Of a DNA stretch of 64,000 nucleotides, positions 43,549 through 52,935 are shown piece after piece. A program made the position numbers and the translations under genes. Numbering within the stretch: the stretch's first letter is position 1; every line of letters starts with the position of its first letter. This DNA is from Gordonia sediminis (GTDB lineage: Bacteria; Actinomycetota; Actinomycetes; Mycobacteriales; Mycobacteriaceae). The stretch lies in contig RZUM01000018.1 in assembly GCA_004193205.1 (NCBI GenBank), forward strand, positions 45,250 to 109,249. The letters run 5' to 3'. The notes under the pieces were generated by a model. That model saw only the letters and a program-made list of their open reading frames with translations, did no database searches and had not been told where the DNA came from.

Positions 43549-44652
43549 TCAGCGCAACGTGGCCGCCGCCGACGAGCGCCGGAGGCCGGCGATCATCAGC
43601 ATGTCGATGAGCAACGACCGCACCTCGGCCATCACCGCGGTCTCCGAGAGTGAGCTGTCGGCGACGAGGTCGGCACGCGCTCGGCGGGTGATGCTGCGCA
43701 GCACCCGCGCGGCGTCGGCCTGATCGGGTTCGCCGCCCGGGTCGGCGATCATCATCGCGCGCAGCACCTCGAAGGCCTCGCCGATGTCGGCGATGATGTC
43801 GACGATCTCGGGATGCAGTGACTCGCCGCGCTGAGTCATCCCCCGCGCCCGCCGGGCGATGACGCGAAAGTTGCGAACCGCGTTGTCGATCGGATCGGCG
43901 GTCGCCGAGATCCGTGCAAGCCGGTCGCGGGAACTCCAGTACAGCGGTGAGATGGTGCTCACCTCGCGACCGCCCCGCATGTCGGCGCGCATGGTGTTGA
44001 TGGCGTCCTGGGTGCCGCGGGCGGATTCGAGGGCGGCCGACACCGTCGCCTCGTCCATCGCCCGCAATCCGCCCGCCAGCTTGCGTGCAGCGTCGCGCAT
44101 CGTCGCGAGGACCCCGGCCGCATCGCGACGCGCGCGGTGGGCCGGATTGACCGGGAACAGTGCCCCCACCGCGATACCCACGACACCACCGATCAGCGCG
44201 TCGATGGCGCGGTGGAATCCGGCCACGCCGCCGGGCGGCAGCAACGTGGCGACCAGCACCGCCGACGATGCGGCCTGCATCGGGATCAGCGGGCCGTCGT
44301 CGAGGAACACCGCGAGCGCCATGGCCAGCGCGACCACGACGATGATCTGCCAGGTGCCCGTCCCGATCTGCGACACCAGCAGATCGCCGACGAGGATGCC
44401 GATGGCCACCCCGCCGACGAGTTCGACCGACCGCCGCCACCGTTTGCCCAGGGACAGACCCATCGACACGACGGCCGCGATCGGCGCGAAGAAGGGCTGC
44501 GGATGGTCGAATACGTTGACGGCGATCCACCACGACAGACCGGCGGCGACGGCGCACTGCCCGATCGGGACGAACGACAGCCACAGCCGCCGGATGCGCT
44601 TGCGGACCGGCTGCGGCAACCCGTTGAGCCAGCGGCGCAGGCGGTCGATCAA
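43549..44652 (-). CDS. FUSC/aromatic acid exporter-like membrane protein
   Basis: This 367-aa protein has about six hydrophobic helices in its first 160 residues (from LWLSFVPIGQCAVAAGLSWW to ALIGGVVGIAVGALFP) and a long cytoplasmic helical region (about 165-367). That layout matches the FUSC/ArAE family half-unit. The proposed start is TTG 44652, which overlaps the stop of the DUF3151 gene (TTGA); the long frame upstream is a shadow of that gene. A later start cannot be excluded. Substrate is unknown. Confidence 0.8.
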   Translation of the reverse strand: MIDRLRRWLNGLPQPVRKRIRRLWLSFVPIGQCAVAAGLSWWIAVNVFDHPQPFFAPIAAVVSMGLSLGKRWRRSVELVGGVAIGILVGDLLVSQIGTGTWQIIVVVALAMALAVFLDDGPLIPMQAASSAVLVATLLPPGGVAGFHRAIDALIGGVVGIAVGALFPVNPAHRARRDAAGVLATMRDAARKLAGGLRAMDEATVSAALESARGTQDAINTMRADMRGGREVSTISPLYWSSRDRLARISATADPIDNAVRNFRVIARRARGMTQRGESLHPEIVDIIADIGEAFEVLRAMMIADPGGEPDQADAARVLRSITRRARADLVADSSLSETAVMAEVRSLLIDMLMIAGLRRSSAAATLR

Positions 44653-45086
44653 GCCAATCCGAGGTGCTGCGCTGCGGTGGGGTCGCTGTCGTTGAGGAGA
44701 TCGAGGCAGCGAAGGTGTTCCTCCTCCTCGCCGATCGCCTGGGCGGCACGGGCCAGGGCACCCACGCACCGCAGGAAGCCCTGGTTGGGTTCGTGACTCC
44801 AGGGCACCGGGCCGAAGCCCTTCCATCCGTGCCGACGCAACTGGTCCAGACCCCGGTGGTAGCCGGTGCGGGCGTAGGCGTAGGCCTCGATGACCTTCGC
44901 GGTCGACGACCCCGCATCGGAGGCCTCGAGCGCCGCCTCTGCCAGGTACGCCCACGCGATCGACGCGGTGGGATGGGCGGCGGCCGTCGCGGCCGCGTCG
45001 GCACCGTTGAGCAGGTCCGATTCGGCCTCGTCGTCGCCGGTGAGCAGAACCGGCTGCGGGCCCAGGAGATCTCCGAAGGAAGTCAC
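44649..45086 (-). CDS. DUF3151 protein (Rv0360c-like)
   Basis: This 145-aa soluble helical protein is recognised by SIAWAYLAEAALEASD, VIEAYAYARTGYHRGLDQLR and WKGFGPVPWSHEPNQGFLR, the DUF3151 pattern. GTG 45086 has GAAGGAA-like spacing only weakly, so the start is moderately certain. It corresponds to Rv0360c and resumes the purA-to-dedA synteny interrupted after 34458. It is divergent from the Rv0361-like gene. Function is unknown. Confidence 0.87.
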   Translation of the reverse strand: MTSFGDLLGPQPVLLTGDDEAESDLLNGADAAATAAAHPTASIAWAYLAEAALEASDAGSSTAKVIEAYAYARTGYHRGLDQLRRHGWKGFGPVPWSHEPNQGFLRCVGALARAAQAIGEEEEHLRCLDLLNDSDPTAAQHLGLA

Positions 45087-45332
45087 GGTTCCATTCAAGC
45101 ACCACCGCATCGCCCCGGTGCCCGGCCACGCCCCGATACCGCGGTCACATCGCCGGTGGAGGTTAACGGGTGTCGCACGACACTGGATGCTCGATCCGAG
45201 CAGGATTTCGCTAGTGTGAATGGCGCGATCGGCCGCAATGCAGGGGACCCGGGGTTCCATGCCGGTGCCGCCGGTGTCGAAGGACACCGACCGCGACCAC
45301 ATTCACTCCGGACAAGGCAGGTGTAGACGACG

Positions 45333-47174
45333 ATGCCTCCAACACAGGGCGACCAGAAGTCCTCCCTGGTCGGCCGCGCAATCTCCGCGTGGCGTGAGCG
45401 CCGGGCAAACCATGTCCGCCGGGGTCCGCAGGAACCGGTGGTCGACATCACTGACATCACGAAGGGCAGCGATTCACCGGTGACGGACGCGACGAACACC
45501 AATGACGGGATGGCCCGGGCCGGCGAGGATCGCGACAGCGTCGTCGAGGCCCCGGTGGACACCCCGGCAGAGACCAATGTCACCAACGACGACGCGGCGC
45601 CATCGGTCCCGGATGCGACCGCCACCGACTCCGACTCCGCTCCCGCCGAGGACGCCTCCACCGACGAGGCGACTGACGTGAGCGAGGCAACCCAGGCCGA
45701 GGACACCGCGCCTGAGGACACCGAGGCCGAGGACTCCGCCGAGTCCGATACGGACGTCGAAACTGAGGCCGATGATGCGCCCGAGGAGGCCGGTCCGACC
45801 GACGAGAGCACCGTGTCCAACGAGGGCACCGTCTCCGAAGCAGATGCCGTGACCGACGCGAACGCCGGGTCCGAGGAAACTCCGTCCGACGGCGCCGCGT
45901 CACCCGAGTCCGTCGACGACCAGACCGTCGACAACGAGACGACCGACGATACGTCGGCGAACACCGACACCGACGACACCGCCGTCGAGCAGATCGATGA
46001 CACCGACGAAGCAGTCAACGACGGCGATACCGGCGACGACGCCGCCACCGACACCGACGAATCCACGCCGGCCCCGGCACCCGCGACAAGCCGGCCGGTC
46101 CCCAGGGGCGGACGGGGCATCGATTCGGCAACCACGGTGATCCGGCGCGAGGATCTGCCCGACACCGCCGACCTCGAGGATCTCGAGAACATCGACGCAC
46201 TCGGCGGAGCGGCGGCAGGCGCTGCGGCGGTGACGGCGGCCCGGATCGGTCCCAGCGACTCGGCCACGACCACCATCCGCCGCGACGACCTGCCCGACCC
46301 CGCCGACCTCGAGGACCTGTCGGAGATCGACGCGACCGACGAGTGGACCGACGTCGACGAGACCACAGTCCTCCCGGCCGAACCGGCCACCGACGAAACC
46401 GAGGCCACCGACACTGCCGAAGAGTCCAGCCCCGAAGAATCCGGCGCTGAAGGGTCCGGCGACTCGGAGACTGCGGTGATGGCGGTCGCCGAATCCGTCG
46501 AGACCGACGCCGACGACGCGCCCGTCGACTCCGACTCCGACTCCGAGTCACGCGACGACGACGCCGAGACGTCGATGATGACCAAGCCGTTGGCCGCCGC
46601 AGCGACAGCCACCGCCGCCACCGCTGCAACCGTGGCCGCCACCTCGAAGAACTCGTCGGCCGCTGACGGCTGGTCGACGACCGCACATAAGCCCACCGTC
46701 ATCCCGGGCACGACTCAACAGGCCGAGCCAGGTACACGCCGGCGGCGCTGGCCGTTCGTGGTCGCGGGTGTCGCGCTCATCGCCGTCATCGCCGCGGTGA
46801 TCGGCGGCGTGTACGCGTATCTGAACCTGCGTCCGCCGGCTCCCGAGGACGAGGCCGCCGACGCCGCACGGACGTTCGCGACCGCGCTCTACGAGGGCGA
46901 CCTCAGCACGTTGCGGTCGATCACCTGCGGTGAACGCCACCAGTTCTATGCGTCGATCAGCGACGCGGACTTCCAGAAGATCTATGACGGACAGAAGGCC
47001 CGCGACGAACTCGTGCAGGTCAACGACATCACCGCGGTCAGGCTGACCGGCAACGGCGAGCAGGCGGTCGTCGAGGTCTCCGCGGTCCATGCCAACAGCC
47101 CCGACGAACCGCAGACGGTGACGATCAACCTGGAGAAATCCGGAGACGCATGGAAGGTGTGTACGCCGCAGTGA
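45333..47174 (+). CDS. Acidic, largely disordered single-pass membrane protein with DUF4878-like domain (Rv0361-like)
   Basis: This is a 613-aa protein. Residues 35-440 are low complexity, dominated by Asp, Glu, Thr, Ser and Ala. Within it, a motif IRREDLPDTADLEDLENID (about residue 270) is repeated as IRRDDLPDPADLEDLSEID (about 315). One transmembrane helix (about 473-497, WPFVVAGVALIAVIAAVIGG) precedes an extracytoplasmic domain of about 115 residues that closes with GDAWKVCTPQ, like the protein at 19776. M. tuberculosis Rv0361 occupies this position but is, from memory, much shorter (about 275 aa). Topology suggests the acidic region is cytoplasmic. Function is unknown. Confidence 0.82.
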   Translation: MPPTQGDQKSSLVGRAISAWRERRANHVRRGPQEPVVDITDITKGSDSPVTDATNTNDGMARAGEDRDSVVEAPVDTPAETNVTNDDAAPSVPDATATDSDSAPAEDASTDEATDVSEATQAEDTAPEDTEAEDSAESDTDVETEADDAPEEAGPTDESTVSNEGTVSEADAVTDANAGSEETPSDGAASPESVDDQTVDNETTDDTSANTDTDDTAVEQIDDTDEAVNDGDTGDDAATDTDESTPAPAPATSRPVPRGGRGIDSATTVIRREDLPDTADLEDLENIDALGGAAAGAAAVTAARIGPSDSATTTIRRDDLPDPADLEDLSEIDATDEWTDVDETTVLPAEPATDETEATDTAEESSPEESGAEGSGDSETAVMAVAESVETDADDAPVDSDSDSESRDDDAETSMMTKPLAAAATATAATAATVAATSKNSSAADGWSTTAHKPTVIPGTTQQAEPGTRRRRWPFVVAGVALIAVIAAVIGGVYAYLNLRPPAPEDEAADAARTFATALYEGDLSTLRSITCGERHQFYASISDADFQKIYDGQKARDELVQVNDITAVRLTGNGEQAVVEVSAVHANSPDEPQTVTINLEKSGDAWKVCTPQ

Positions 47175-47410
47175 CCGGTCCCCGACCGACCTGGACGCCC
47201 ACGCAGGACTCGGGACACGGACACACCGATCCCCCGCCGCACGGCTACTACTTCGAGCCGCCCACCCGGCCGCTGCATGCGCGTCGACAAGAGTTGCCCA
47301 CGCCGCCGGCGCGGACCCCGCGACGACGCGTCGAGCCCTCGGTGGTGCTCGCCGCGCTGGTCATGTGTGCACTCGCCATCGGAGTGATCGTCGGCCTGGC
47401 CACCATGTGA
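47171..47410 (+). CDS. Small membrane protein
   Basis: This 79-aa protein has a Pro/His-rich N-terminal half and one C-terminal transmembrane helix (VVLAALVMCALAIGVIVGLATM, the last 22 residues), so it is tail-anchored. GTG 47171 overlaps the stop of the upstream gene as GTGA, suggesting translational coupling; ATG 47150 would give a longer overlap. It is probably co-expressed with the acidic membrane protein. No family recognised. Confidence 0.65.
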   Translation: MTGPRPTWTPTQDSGHGHTDPPPHGYYFEPPTRPLHARRQELPTPPARTPRRRVEPSVVLAALVMCALAIGVIVGLATM

Positions 47411-47444
47411 CACCGCGTCGCTGACCCACTCCCGGTGAATACGC

Positions 47445-47474
47445 AACAGCGCCCGGCGATCACCGGGCGCTGTT
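47445..47474. terminator. Terminator between convergent small membrane protein and fba
   Basis: AACAGCGCCCGG and CCGGGCGCTGTT (12 bp each) surround a 6-nt loop. The hairpin lies between two convergent genes and can serve both. A short direct repeat GCGCTGTTGACT follows at 47468 and 47485. Confidence 0.85.
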
Positions 47475-47508
47475 GACTTTCTAGCGCTGTTGACTCTGAA
47501 GCGGTGGA

Positions 47509-48543
47509 TCAGGCGCTGATCGACTTACCGACCGACTTGAGGTCGGTGCACGCCTCGCCGACACGCTCGCTCATGGAGGTCTCGGCCTTCTTCGACCAGA
47601 CGCGCGGGTCGTAGGTCTTCTTGTTGCCCACGTCGCCGTCTACCTTGAGCACACCGTCGTAGTTGGTGAACATGTGCCCGGCGATCGGACGGGTGTAGGC
47701 GTACTGGGTGTCGGTGTCGACGTTCATCTTCACCACGCCGTAGCTCAGGGCCTCCTCGATCTCGCTCTTGAGCGAGCCCGAACCGCCGTGGAACACGAAG
47801 TCGAACGGCTTGGAACCCTCGGCGAGGCCGAGCTTCTTGACCGCGACCTCCTGGCCGGTGTTGAGCACATCGGGGCGCAGCTTGACGTTGCCCGGCTTGT
47901 AGACGCCGTGGACGTTGCCGAAGGTCGCGGCGAGCAGGTAGCGCCCCTTCTCACCCACGCCGAGCGCGTCGACGGTCTTCTCGAAGTCCTCGGGGGTGGT
48001 GAACAGCTTGTCGTCGATCGCGGCCTCGACGCCATCCTCCTCGCCACCGACGACACCGATCTCGATCTCCAGGATGATCTTGGCGGCGGCGGCCTTCGCC
48101 AGCAGTTCCTCGGCGATGGTCAGATTCTCGGCGAGCGGCACCGCGCTGCCGTCCCACATGTGCGACTGGAACAGCGGGTTCTGCCCGGCGTCGACGCGCT
48201 CCTGCGAGATCGCGAGCAGCGGACGCACGTAGGTGTCGAGCTTGTCCTTCGGGCAGTGGTCGGTGTGCAGCGCGATGGTCACGTCGTATTTCGCGGCGAC
48301 CACGTGTGCGAACTCCGCGAGCGCGACCGCGCCCGTCACCATGTCCTTGACACCGAGACCGGAGCCGAACTCGGCGCCGCCGGTGGAGAACTGGATGATG
48401 CCGTCGCTGCCGGCGTCCGCGAAACCTTTGATGGCCGCGTTGATCGTCGACGACGACGTGCAGTTGATCGCCGGGAACGCATAGCCCCCCGCTTTCGCCT
48501 TCTCGAACATTTCCGCGTACTGCTCTGGGGTTGCTATGGGCAT
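47509..48543 (-). CDS. fba: Fructose-bisphosphate aldolase, class II
   Basis: This 344-aa zinc-dependent aldolase of glycolysis and gluconeogenesis has conserved metal-site segments: TIALHTDHCPKDKLD (Asp and His ligands), EIEIGVVGGEEDGVE, and the phosphate-binding FVFHGGSGS and VKMNVDTDTQYAYT. Length matches M. tuberculosis Fba (Rv0363c), which has the same position before dedA. The gene is convergent with the small membrane protein gene and divergent from dedA. Confidence 0.97.
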   Translation of the reverse strand: MPIATPEQYAEMFEKAKAGGYAFPAINCTSSSTINAAIKGFADAGSDGIIQFSTGGAEFGSGLGVKDMVTGAVALAEFAHVVAAKYDVTIALHTDHCPKDKLDTYVRPLLAISQERVDAGQNPLFQSHMWDGSAVPLAENLTIAEELLAKAAAAKIILEIEIGVVGGEEDGVEAAIDDKLFTTPEDFEKTVDALGVGEKGRYLLAATFGNVHGVYKPGNVKLRPDVLNTGQEVAVKKLGLAEGSKPFDFVFHGGSGSLKSEIEEALSYGVVKMNVDTDTQYAYTRPIAGHMFTNYDGVLKVDGDVGNKKTYDPRVWSKKAETSMSERVGEACTDLKSVGKSISA

Positions 48544-48675
48544 CTGACGTCCTCCAACCGGATAAGGCTTTCACGCTTGCGACTGCTGACTCCCGTCCAG
48601 TATGTCAAGCCCCGATGCAGCGCGTGCAGTCGCGTTGAAATGGACACACAGGATGACCAGGTACCCTTGAGACCC

Positions 48676-49395
48676 GTGATCGACTCAGCTCTCGCCCAGA
48701 CCACGACCAACGTCGCCCTCATGCCGGGCTTCCTCGACCCGGTGACGCTCCTCGGCTACTTCGGTGCGTGGGCATTCTGGGGGCTGCTGCTGGTCATCTT
48801 CATCGAATCCGGTGTGCTGTTCCCGGTTCTGCCGGGTGACTCGCTGCTCTTCGTCGCCGGCATGGTGGTGGCCGCGGGCGGCAAGGAGGGTATCGACCAG
48901 TTCGCCGAACTCTGGCAGCTGCTGGTCTTCATCCCGATCGCGGCGATCCTCGGCGGCCAGGTCGGCTACTGGATCGGCCGCTTCATCGGCACCGAGATGT
49001 TCAAACCCGACGCGCGGTTCCTCAAGGAGCGCTACCTCACCGAGGCCCACGAGTTCTTCGAGAAGCACGGTCCGATCACGATCTTCCTGGCCCGCTTCGT
49101 CCCGATCGTGCGCACGCTGGCCCCGATCGTCGCCGGCGCCGCGCGCATGAAGTACTCGGTGTTCTTCCTCTACAACGTCGTCGGTGCCATCGTTTGGGGC
49201 GCGGGCATCGTGCTGCTGGGCTACTGGCTGGGTCGCTTCGAGACCGTGCAGAAGCTCATCGAGCCCATCTTCATCCTGATCGTGCTGCTCTCCGTGGCTC
49301 CGATGGTCATCGAGTGGTACCGGCGTCGTCGGGCGGCCAAGAAGGTCGCCGTCACCGCCACGACAACCCCCGCCGAGACCTCCGATACCGTCTGA
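48676..49395 (+). CDS. DedA-family membrane protein
   Basis: This 239-aa DedA/SNARE-associated-like protein is probably a lipid flippase or proton-coupled membrane homeostasis factor. The signature segments FIESGVLFPVLPGDSLLFVAG (reported here in part), GGQVGYWIGRFIG and RFVPIVRTLAPIVAGAARM, with the conserved re-entrant Arg-rich loop, are intact. GTG 48676 is preferred because a TACCCT -10-like box (48662-48667) lies 8 nt upstream, implying leaderless expression; ATG 48640 would add 12 hydrophilic residues. It corresponds to Rv0364 in the conserved block. Confidence 0.92.
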   Translation: MIDSALAQTTTNVALMPGFLDPVTLLGYFGAWAFWGLLLVIFIESGVLFPVLPGDSLLFVAGMVVAAGGKEGIDQFAELWQLLVFIPIAAILGGQVGYWIGRFIGTEMFKPDARFLKERYLTEAHEFFEKHGPITIFLARFVPIVRTLAPIVAGAARMKYSVFFLYNVVGAIVWGAGIVLLGYWLGRFETVQKLIEPIFILIVLLSVAPMVIEWYRRRRAAKKVAVTATTTPAETSDTV

Positions 49396-49416
49396 TCGCC
49401 GAACGGCCCGCTCGTC

Positions 49417-49451
49417 ATGAAGCCGGCTCCGCCACGCGGAGCCGGCTTCAT
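49417..49451. terminator. Terminator between dedA and hydroxybenzoate hydroxylase genes
   Basis: Perfect 15-bp arms (ATGAAGCCGGCTCCG and complement) enclose a 5-nt loop CCACG. It lies between convergent genes and probably acts in both directions. Confidence 0.9.
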
Positions 49452-49467
49452 ACGATCTGTACCGGGC

Positions 49468-50682
49468 TCAGACCGCCACCGCGGGTGCCCGATCGCTCGA
49501 ATAGGCCCACAGCCAGTCGGTGTAGCGGTAGCTCGACGTGTCCCGGGTGCGGAACAGCTCGTTGCGCGCGATCCGCGCGGTGCCGTCGAGGTGCCACAGC
49601 TCACCCCACATCCGGCCGGTGGTCAGGATGCGATTGCAGCGCGGGGCGCGCTCGGCGTTGACCGCGGCCAGTGTCCGGTCCCAGGCGTCGGCGCCGCCGA
49701 TGGCGAGTTCTTCGTCGGCGTAGTCGGCGATGCACTTGGCGTCCTCGATGGCCATGACCGCACCCGACGCCAGATACTGCAGCGGGGGATGCGCGGCGTC
49801 GCCGAGTAGGATCATGCGTCCGTCGACCCAGTTGTCGATCGGCGCACGGTCGTACATCGGCCACCACCGGTCGCACCACAGGTGGTCGGTGGCCGACTGC
49901 ACGGACGGGTGGCAGTGGTCGTAGGCGTGCTCCAACTCGTCCGGGCCGCCCCACTCTGACTTGCCGGCCTTGAAGCCCGGCGATTCGAAGACCGCAACTT
50001 GGTTGAGCATCGTCCCACCACGCAGCGGGTACTGGATGAAGTGGCAGCCCGGACCGATGTAGCCGACCACGTCGGTGAGCGCTTCCAGCCCGGTGGGCAC
50101 CTCGTCCATCGGGAACGTCCCGCGGTAGGCGACGTAACCCGACGACACCGGCTGGTCGTCGGAGATCTTGGCCCGTAGCCGGGACTTGAGTCCGTCCATG
50201 GCGAGAACCACGTCGGCCTTGTGGATCCTGCCGTCGGCGGTGGTCAGCACCGCGCGGTGGCCCTCGGTGACGACGTCGTCGACGGTCTGACCGGTGAGCA
50301 GTTCGGCCCCGGCATCCCGTGCGGCGTCGATGAGGATGGAGTGCAGGTCGCTGCGGTGGATCACGAAGTAGGGGCCGCCATAGCGCGCCTGGAAGTCGGC
50401 GCCGAGGTCGAGGCGGGTGAGTTCCTCGGTGGTAATCGCATCGCGGAACACCAGGTTGCCGGGGAGCACGCCGCGCGCGAGCGCGGTGTCCAGCAGGCCC
50501 CAGGACTCGAGCATCCGGGAGCCGTGCGGGCCGATCTGGAGACCGGCGCCGACCTCGCCGAACTCGGCGGACCGTTCGAACAGGGTGACCGAGGCGCCCT
50601 TTCGGGCCAGCGCGAGGGCGGCCGCGGCACCGCCGATACCGCCACCGGCGATGAGGACTCGGGATTGTGACAGAGAGGACAT
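49468..50682 (-). CDS. FAD-dependent 3-hydroxybenzoate 6-hydroxylase-like monooxygenase
   Basis: This 404-aa group A flavoprotein hydroxylase has FAD/NADH motifs in order: [18 protein letters not shown] (residues 8-25), [14 protein letters not shown] (DG motif, about 160) and [13 protein letters not shown] (GD motif, about 290). Neighbouring gentisate genes indicate that it hydroxylates 3-hydroxybenzoate to gentisate; a salicylate 5-hydroxylating role would need a different enzyme class. ATG 50682 has AGGAG 10-14 nt upstream. It is 50 bp downstream of the transporter gene on the same strand. Confidence 0.92.
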   Translation of the reverse strand: MSSLSQSRVLIAGGGIGGAAAALALARKGASVTLFERSAEFGEVGAGLQIGPHGSRMLESWGLLDTALARGVLPGNLVFRDAITTEELTRLDLGADFQARYGGPYFVIHRSDLHSILIDAARDAGAELLTGQTVDDVVTEGHRAVLTTADGRIHKADVVLAMDGLKSRLRAKISDDQPVSSGYVAYRGTFPMDEVPTGLEALTDVVGYIGPGCHFIQYPLRGGTMLNQVAVFESPGFKAGKSEWGGPDELEHAYDHCHPSVQSATDHLWCDRWWPMYDRAPIDNWVDGRMILLGDAAHPPLQYLASGAVMAIEDAKCIADYADEELAIGGADAWDRTLAAVNAERAPRCNRILTTGRMWGELWHLDGTARIARNELFRTRDTSSYRYTDWLWAYSSDRAPAVAV

Positions 50683-50731
50683 GATGGTGACTCCTGTTGT
50701 AGGTGATGTGCGTGGAATCGAAAGCGTGCGG

Positions 50732-51988
50732 TCAGACGACGGCGGGTACGGCTGCCGTGGCCGGGCGGCGCCGCATTTCGACGGCGACCCGGATGACGCC
50801 GAGGGTGATCGCGGCCACCAGGGCGCTGGCGCCGAAGAGGACGAAGTTGGACTCGGCGCCAAGGCCCGCAGCAATGAGCCAGCCGCCGATCTGCGGCGCG
50901 GCCACTGCGCCGATCCGGCCCACACCGAGCGACCAGCCGAGTGCGGTGCCACGCAACCGCTGGGGATAGAAGGACGCGACCGCGGCGATGATCAGGCACT
51001 GGGTGCCGTGGGTGCCGACGCCGGCGAGGACGAAGATCGCGTAGATGACGGCGACCGGCGGGGAGACGAGGAGCAGCATCAGCGCTGCGCCGGCCAGTAG
51101 CGCCGCGACGAAACCGGTGCGCACCGCGCCGTATCGGGCGCCCGCCCACGCGGTGACCACCGAACCGGCCACCGCTCCGAGGTTCAACGCCAGCGCGAAG
51201 GTCAGTGCACTGCCCAGGTCGGCGCCCTCGCGCTGCATCAGCTTGGGCAGCCAGGTACCCAGGCCGTACCACGCCAGCAGTGTGAAGACCGTGGCCAGAG
51301 CGAACAGCACGCTCGCCGATCGGTATGTCGACCCCAACAGCGCAGAGAAGCCCACCTTCTCCCCCGAACGCTCGACGTGCGCCGCGGTCCGATCAGGGAA
51401 CAAAAGGATCGCCAGCGGGACCAGGACGACGAGCGGCACGAGTGCGAAGAGGAACATCGGCCGCCACCCCATTGCGGGGATCACCGCGATGCCCAGCAAC
51501 GCTGCCGCGGAACCCCCGAGCGGTACACCGGACATCATCAAGGTCGCGACCGGCGAACGCCACTTGTCCGGGACCAGTTCTGCGGCAAGTGCATTCGACG
51601 TCGGTACCAGACCCCCCAGGCCGAGACCTGCGATCAGGCGAAGGATTCCGAAGCTCACCGGGTCGGGTGCGAAGGCACACAGGGCGGTGAACACCGAGAG
51701 CACGACGGCGCAACCGATGATGGCCTTCTTCCGGCCGATGTGGTCGGCCAGCCGGCCGGCGAGCACGGCACCGATCATCATGCCGAGGAAGGCCAGGCTG
51801 CCGATCGTACCGGCGGTGGATGCGCTGATCCCCCATTCCTTCTGCAGGCTTCCGATCACATTTCCGTAGACGATGAGGTCGTAGCCGTCGAAGATCACGA
51901 ACAGCCAGCAGACCACCACCGTCAGCGCGGTGCGTCGGTCGGACCCGAGGAGTGTTCGACCGGCGAGGGAGTGGGGTGAATCAGTCAT
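50732..51988 (-). CDS. Aromatic acid:H+ symporter (AAHS) family MFS transporter
   Basis: This 418-aa, 12-helix transporter has helix 1 motif [13 protein letters not shown] (the DGxD pattern of aromatic acid symporters) and loop motif [12 protein letters not shown]. It likely takes up 3-hydroxybenzoate or gentisate (GenK/BenK type). ATG 51988 faces the IclR gene, with about 50 bp between the divergent starts, and the operator at 52031-52045 lies in this gap. It is in an operon with the hydroxylase. Confidence 0.93.
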   Translation of the reverse strand: MTDSPHSLAGRTLLGSDRRTALTVVVCWLFVIFDGYDLIVYGNVIGSLQKEWGISASTAGTIGSLAFLGMMIGAVLAGRLADHIGRKKAIIGCAVVLSVFTALCAFAPDPVSFGILRLIAGLGLGGLVPTSNALAAELVPDKWRSPVATLMMSGVPLGGSAAALLGIAVIPAMGWRPMFLFALVPLVVLVPLAILLFPDRTAAHVERSGEKVGFSALLGSTYRSASVLFALATVFTLLAWYGLGTWLPKLMQREGADLGSALTFALALNLGAVAGSVVTAWAGARYGAVRTGFVAALLAGAALMLLLVSPPVAVIYAIFVLAGVGTHGTQCLIIAAVASFYPQRLRGTALGWSLGVGRIGAVAAPQIGGWLIAAGLGAESNFVLFGASALVAAITLGVIRVAVEMRRRPATAAVPAVV

Positions 51989-52025
51989 GCCGACCACGGT
52001 GATGGACACCACAAGCACCCAGCAA

Positions 52026-52045
52026 TATAGTTCTGCTATGCAGAA
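52026..52045. promoter_or_regulatory. IclR promoter and operator O1 (TTCTGC-TAT-GCAGAA)
   Basis: TATAGT (52026-52031) is a good -10 box only 6 nt before ATG 52038, implying a leaderless mRNA. The perfect inverted repeat TTCTGC-n3-GCAGAA (52031-52045) covers the start site and first codons. A protein bound here would block its own transcription and could also affect the divergent transporter promoter. Confidence 0.75.
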
Positions 52046-52835
52046 ACGGGTCATCGAGCGGCCGTCGTACACGATCACGTCCGTCGACAATGCCCTGCGC
52101 CTGCTCGAGATGCTGCGCGACGTCGGCGCGCTACGCCTCTCGGACGCCGCTGCCGAACTCGGGGTCGCGAACTCGACCGCCCACCGACTGCTCGCGATGC
52201 TCGTCTACCGGGGATTCGCCGTGCAGGACGAACACCGCCTCTACCACCCGGGACCGGCGATGGGGGCCGGACCAGCACGCCAGGGCTGGACACGCGACCT
52301 CACCGATCGCGCCCGCCCCTACATGGAGGCCCTCACCGCACAAACCGGTGAGACCACCAACCTGATCATCCGGGTCGGCACCCAGGCCCGCTTCCTCTAC
52401 TCGGCGGAGTCATCGACAATCCTCCGCGTCGGTGATCGTCAGGGACAGGTCCTCGACGCTCACCGCACCGCAGGCGGCCGCGCTCTGCTCGCCGAACTCG
52501 ACGACGCCATCCTCGAGCAGCTCTACCTGCGACCTGCGGACAGCGACGGCACCGACGCCATCGATCCCCGACTACCCCAGGCGGAGTTCGACGAGTTCCG
52601 CCACGGACTGCGCGGCGTCCGAGAGAGTGGCGTAGGCATCAACCTGCAGCAATCAGAGGACGGGGTGGCCGCGTTCGGCATGGCGATCCACAACGGGCGG
52701 GGCACCGCGATCGGCGCCATCACGGTCGCGGTACCGGCCAACCGGTACGAGCAGCACGCCCGCGGACCGCTGATCGGTCAGCTGCGGCGGTGCATCCGCG
52801 AAATCGAGATCGACGTCGCAGACATCGAACCCTGA
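52038..52835 (+). CDS. IclR-family regulator of the gentisate pathway
   Basis: This 265-aa regulator has an N-terminal winged helix (YTITSVDNALRLLEMLRD, then LSDAAAELGVANSTAHRLLA, about residues 12-60) and a C-terminal GAF-like effector domain. ATG 52038 gives the canonical length; ATG 51987 would put the operator inside the coding region. It stands between the transporter/hydroxylase operon and the dioxygenase operon, with matching TTCTGC/GCAGAA palindromes on both sides, as in GenR-type control of gentisate genes in Corynebacterium. It probably controls both directions. Confidence 0.93.
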   Translation: MQKRVIERPSYTITSVDNALRLLEMLRDVGALRLSDAAAELGVANSTAHRLLAMLVYRGFAVQDEHRLYHPGPAMGAGPARQGWTRDLTDRARPYMEALTAQTGETTNLIIRVGTQARFLYSAESSTILRVGDRQGQVLDAHRTAGGRALLAELDDAILEQLYLRPADSDGTDAIDPRLPQAEFDEFRHGLRGVRESGVGINLQQSEDGVAAFGMAIHNGRGTAIGAITVAVPANRYEQHARGPLIGQLRRCIREIEIDVADIEP

Positions 52836-52841
52836 CACAGT

Positions 52842-52858
52842 TTTCTGCTCAGCAGAAA
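52842..52858. promoter_or_regulatory. IclR operator O2 (TTTCTGCT-C-AGCAGAAA)
   Basis: This perfect 17-bp palindrome starts 7 bp after the iclR stop and 78 bp before the gentisate dioxygenase start. It shares the TTCTGC/GCAGAA half-sites with O1. Confidence 0.78.
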
Positions 52859-52935
52859 GTAGTCGAGAGGTCTTGGGGTCCACCCCTACCGTCAGGTCAT
52901 CCAAGTGATCCGCACCACGACCGATGGAGTTCGAG

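Noticed and set aside
45087-45332. Possible small RNA or gene in the gap between DUF3151 and the acidic membrane protein
   Set aside because: Only a promoter-like TAGTGT is visible; there is no hairpin or ORF of substance.
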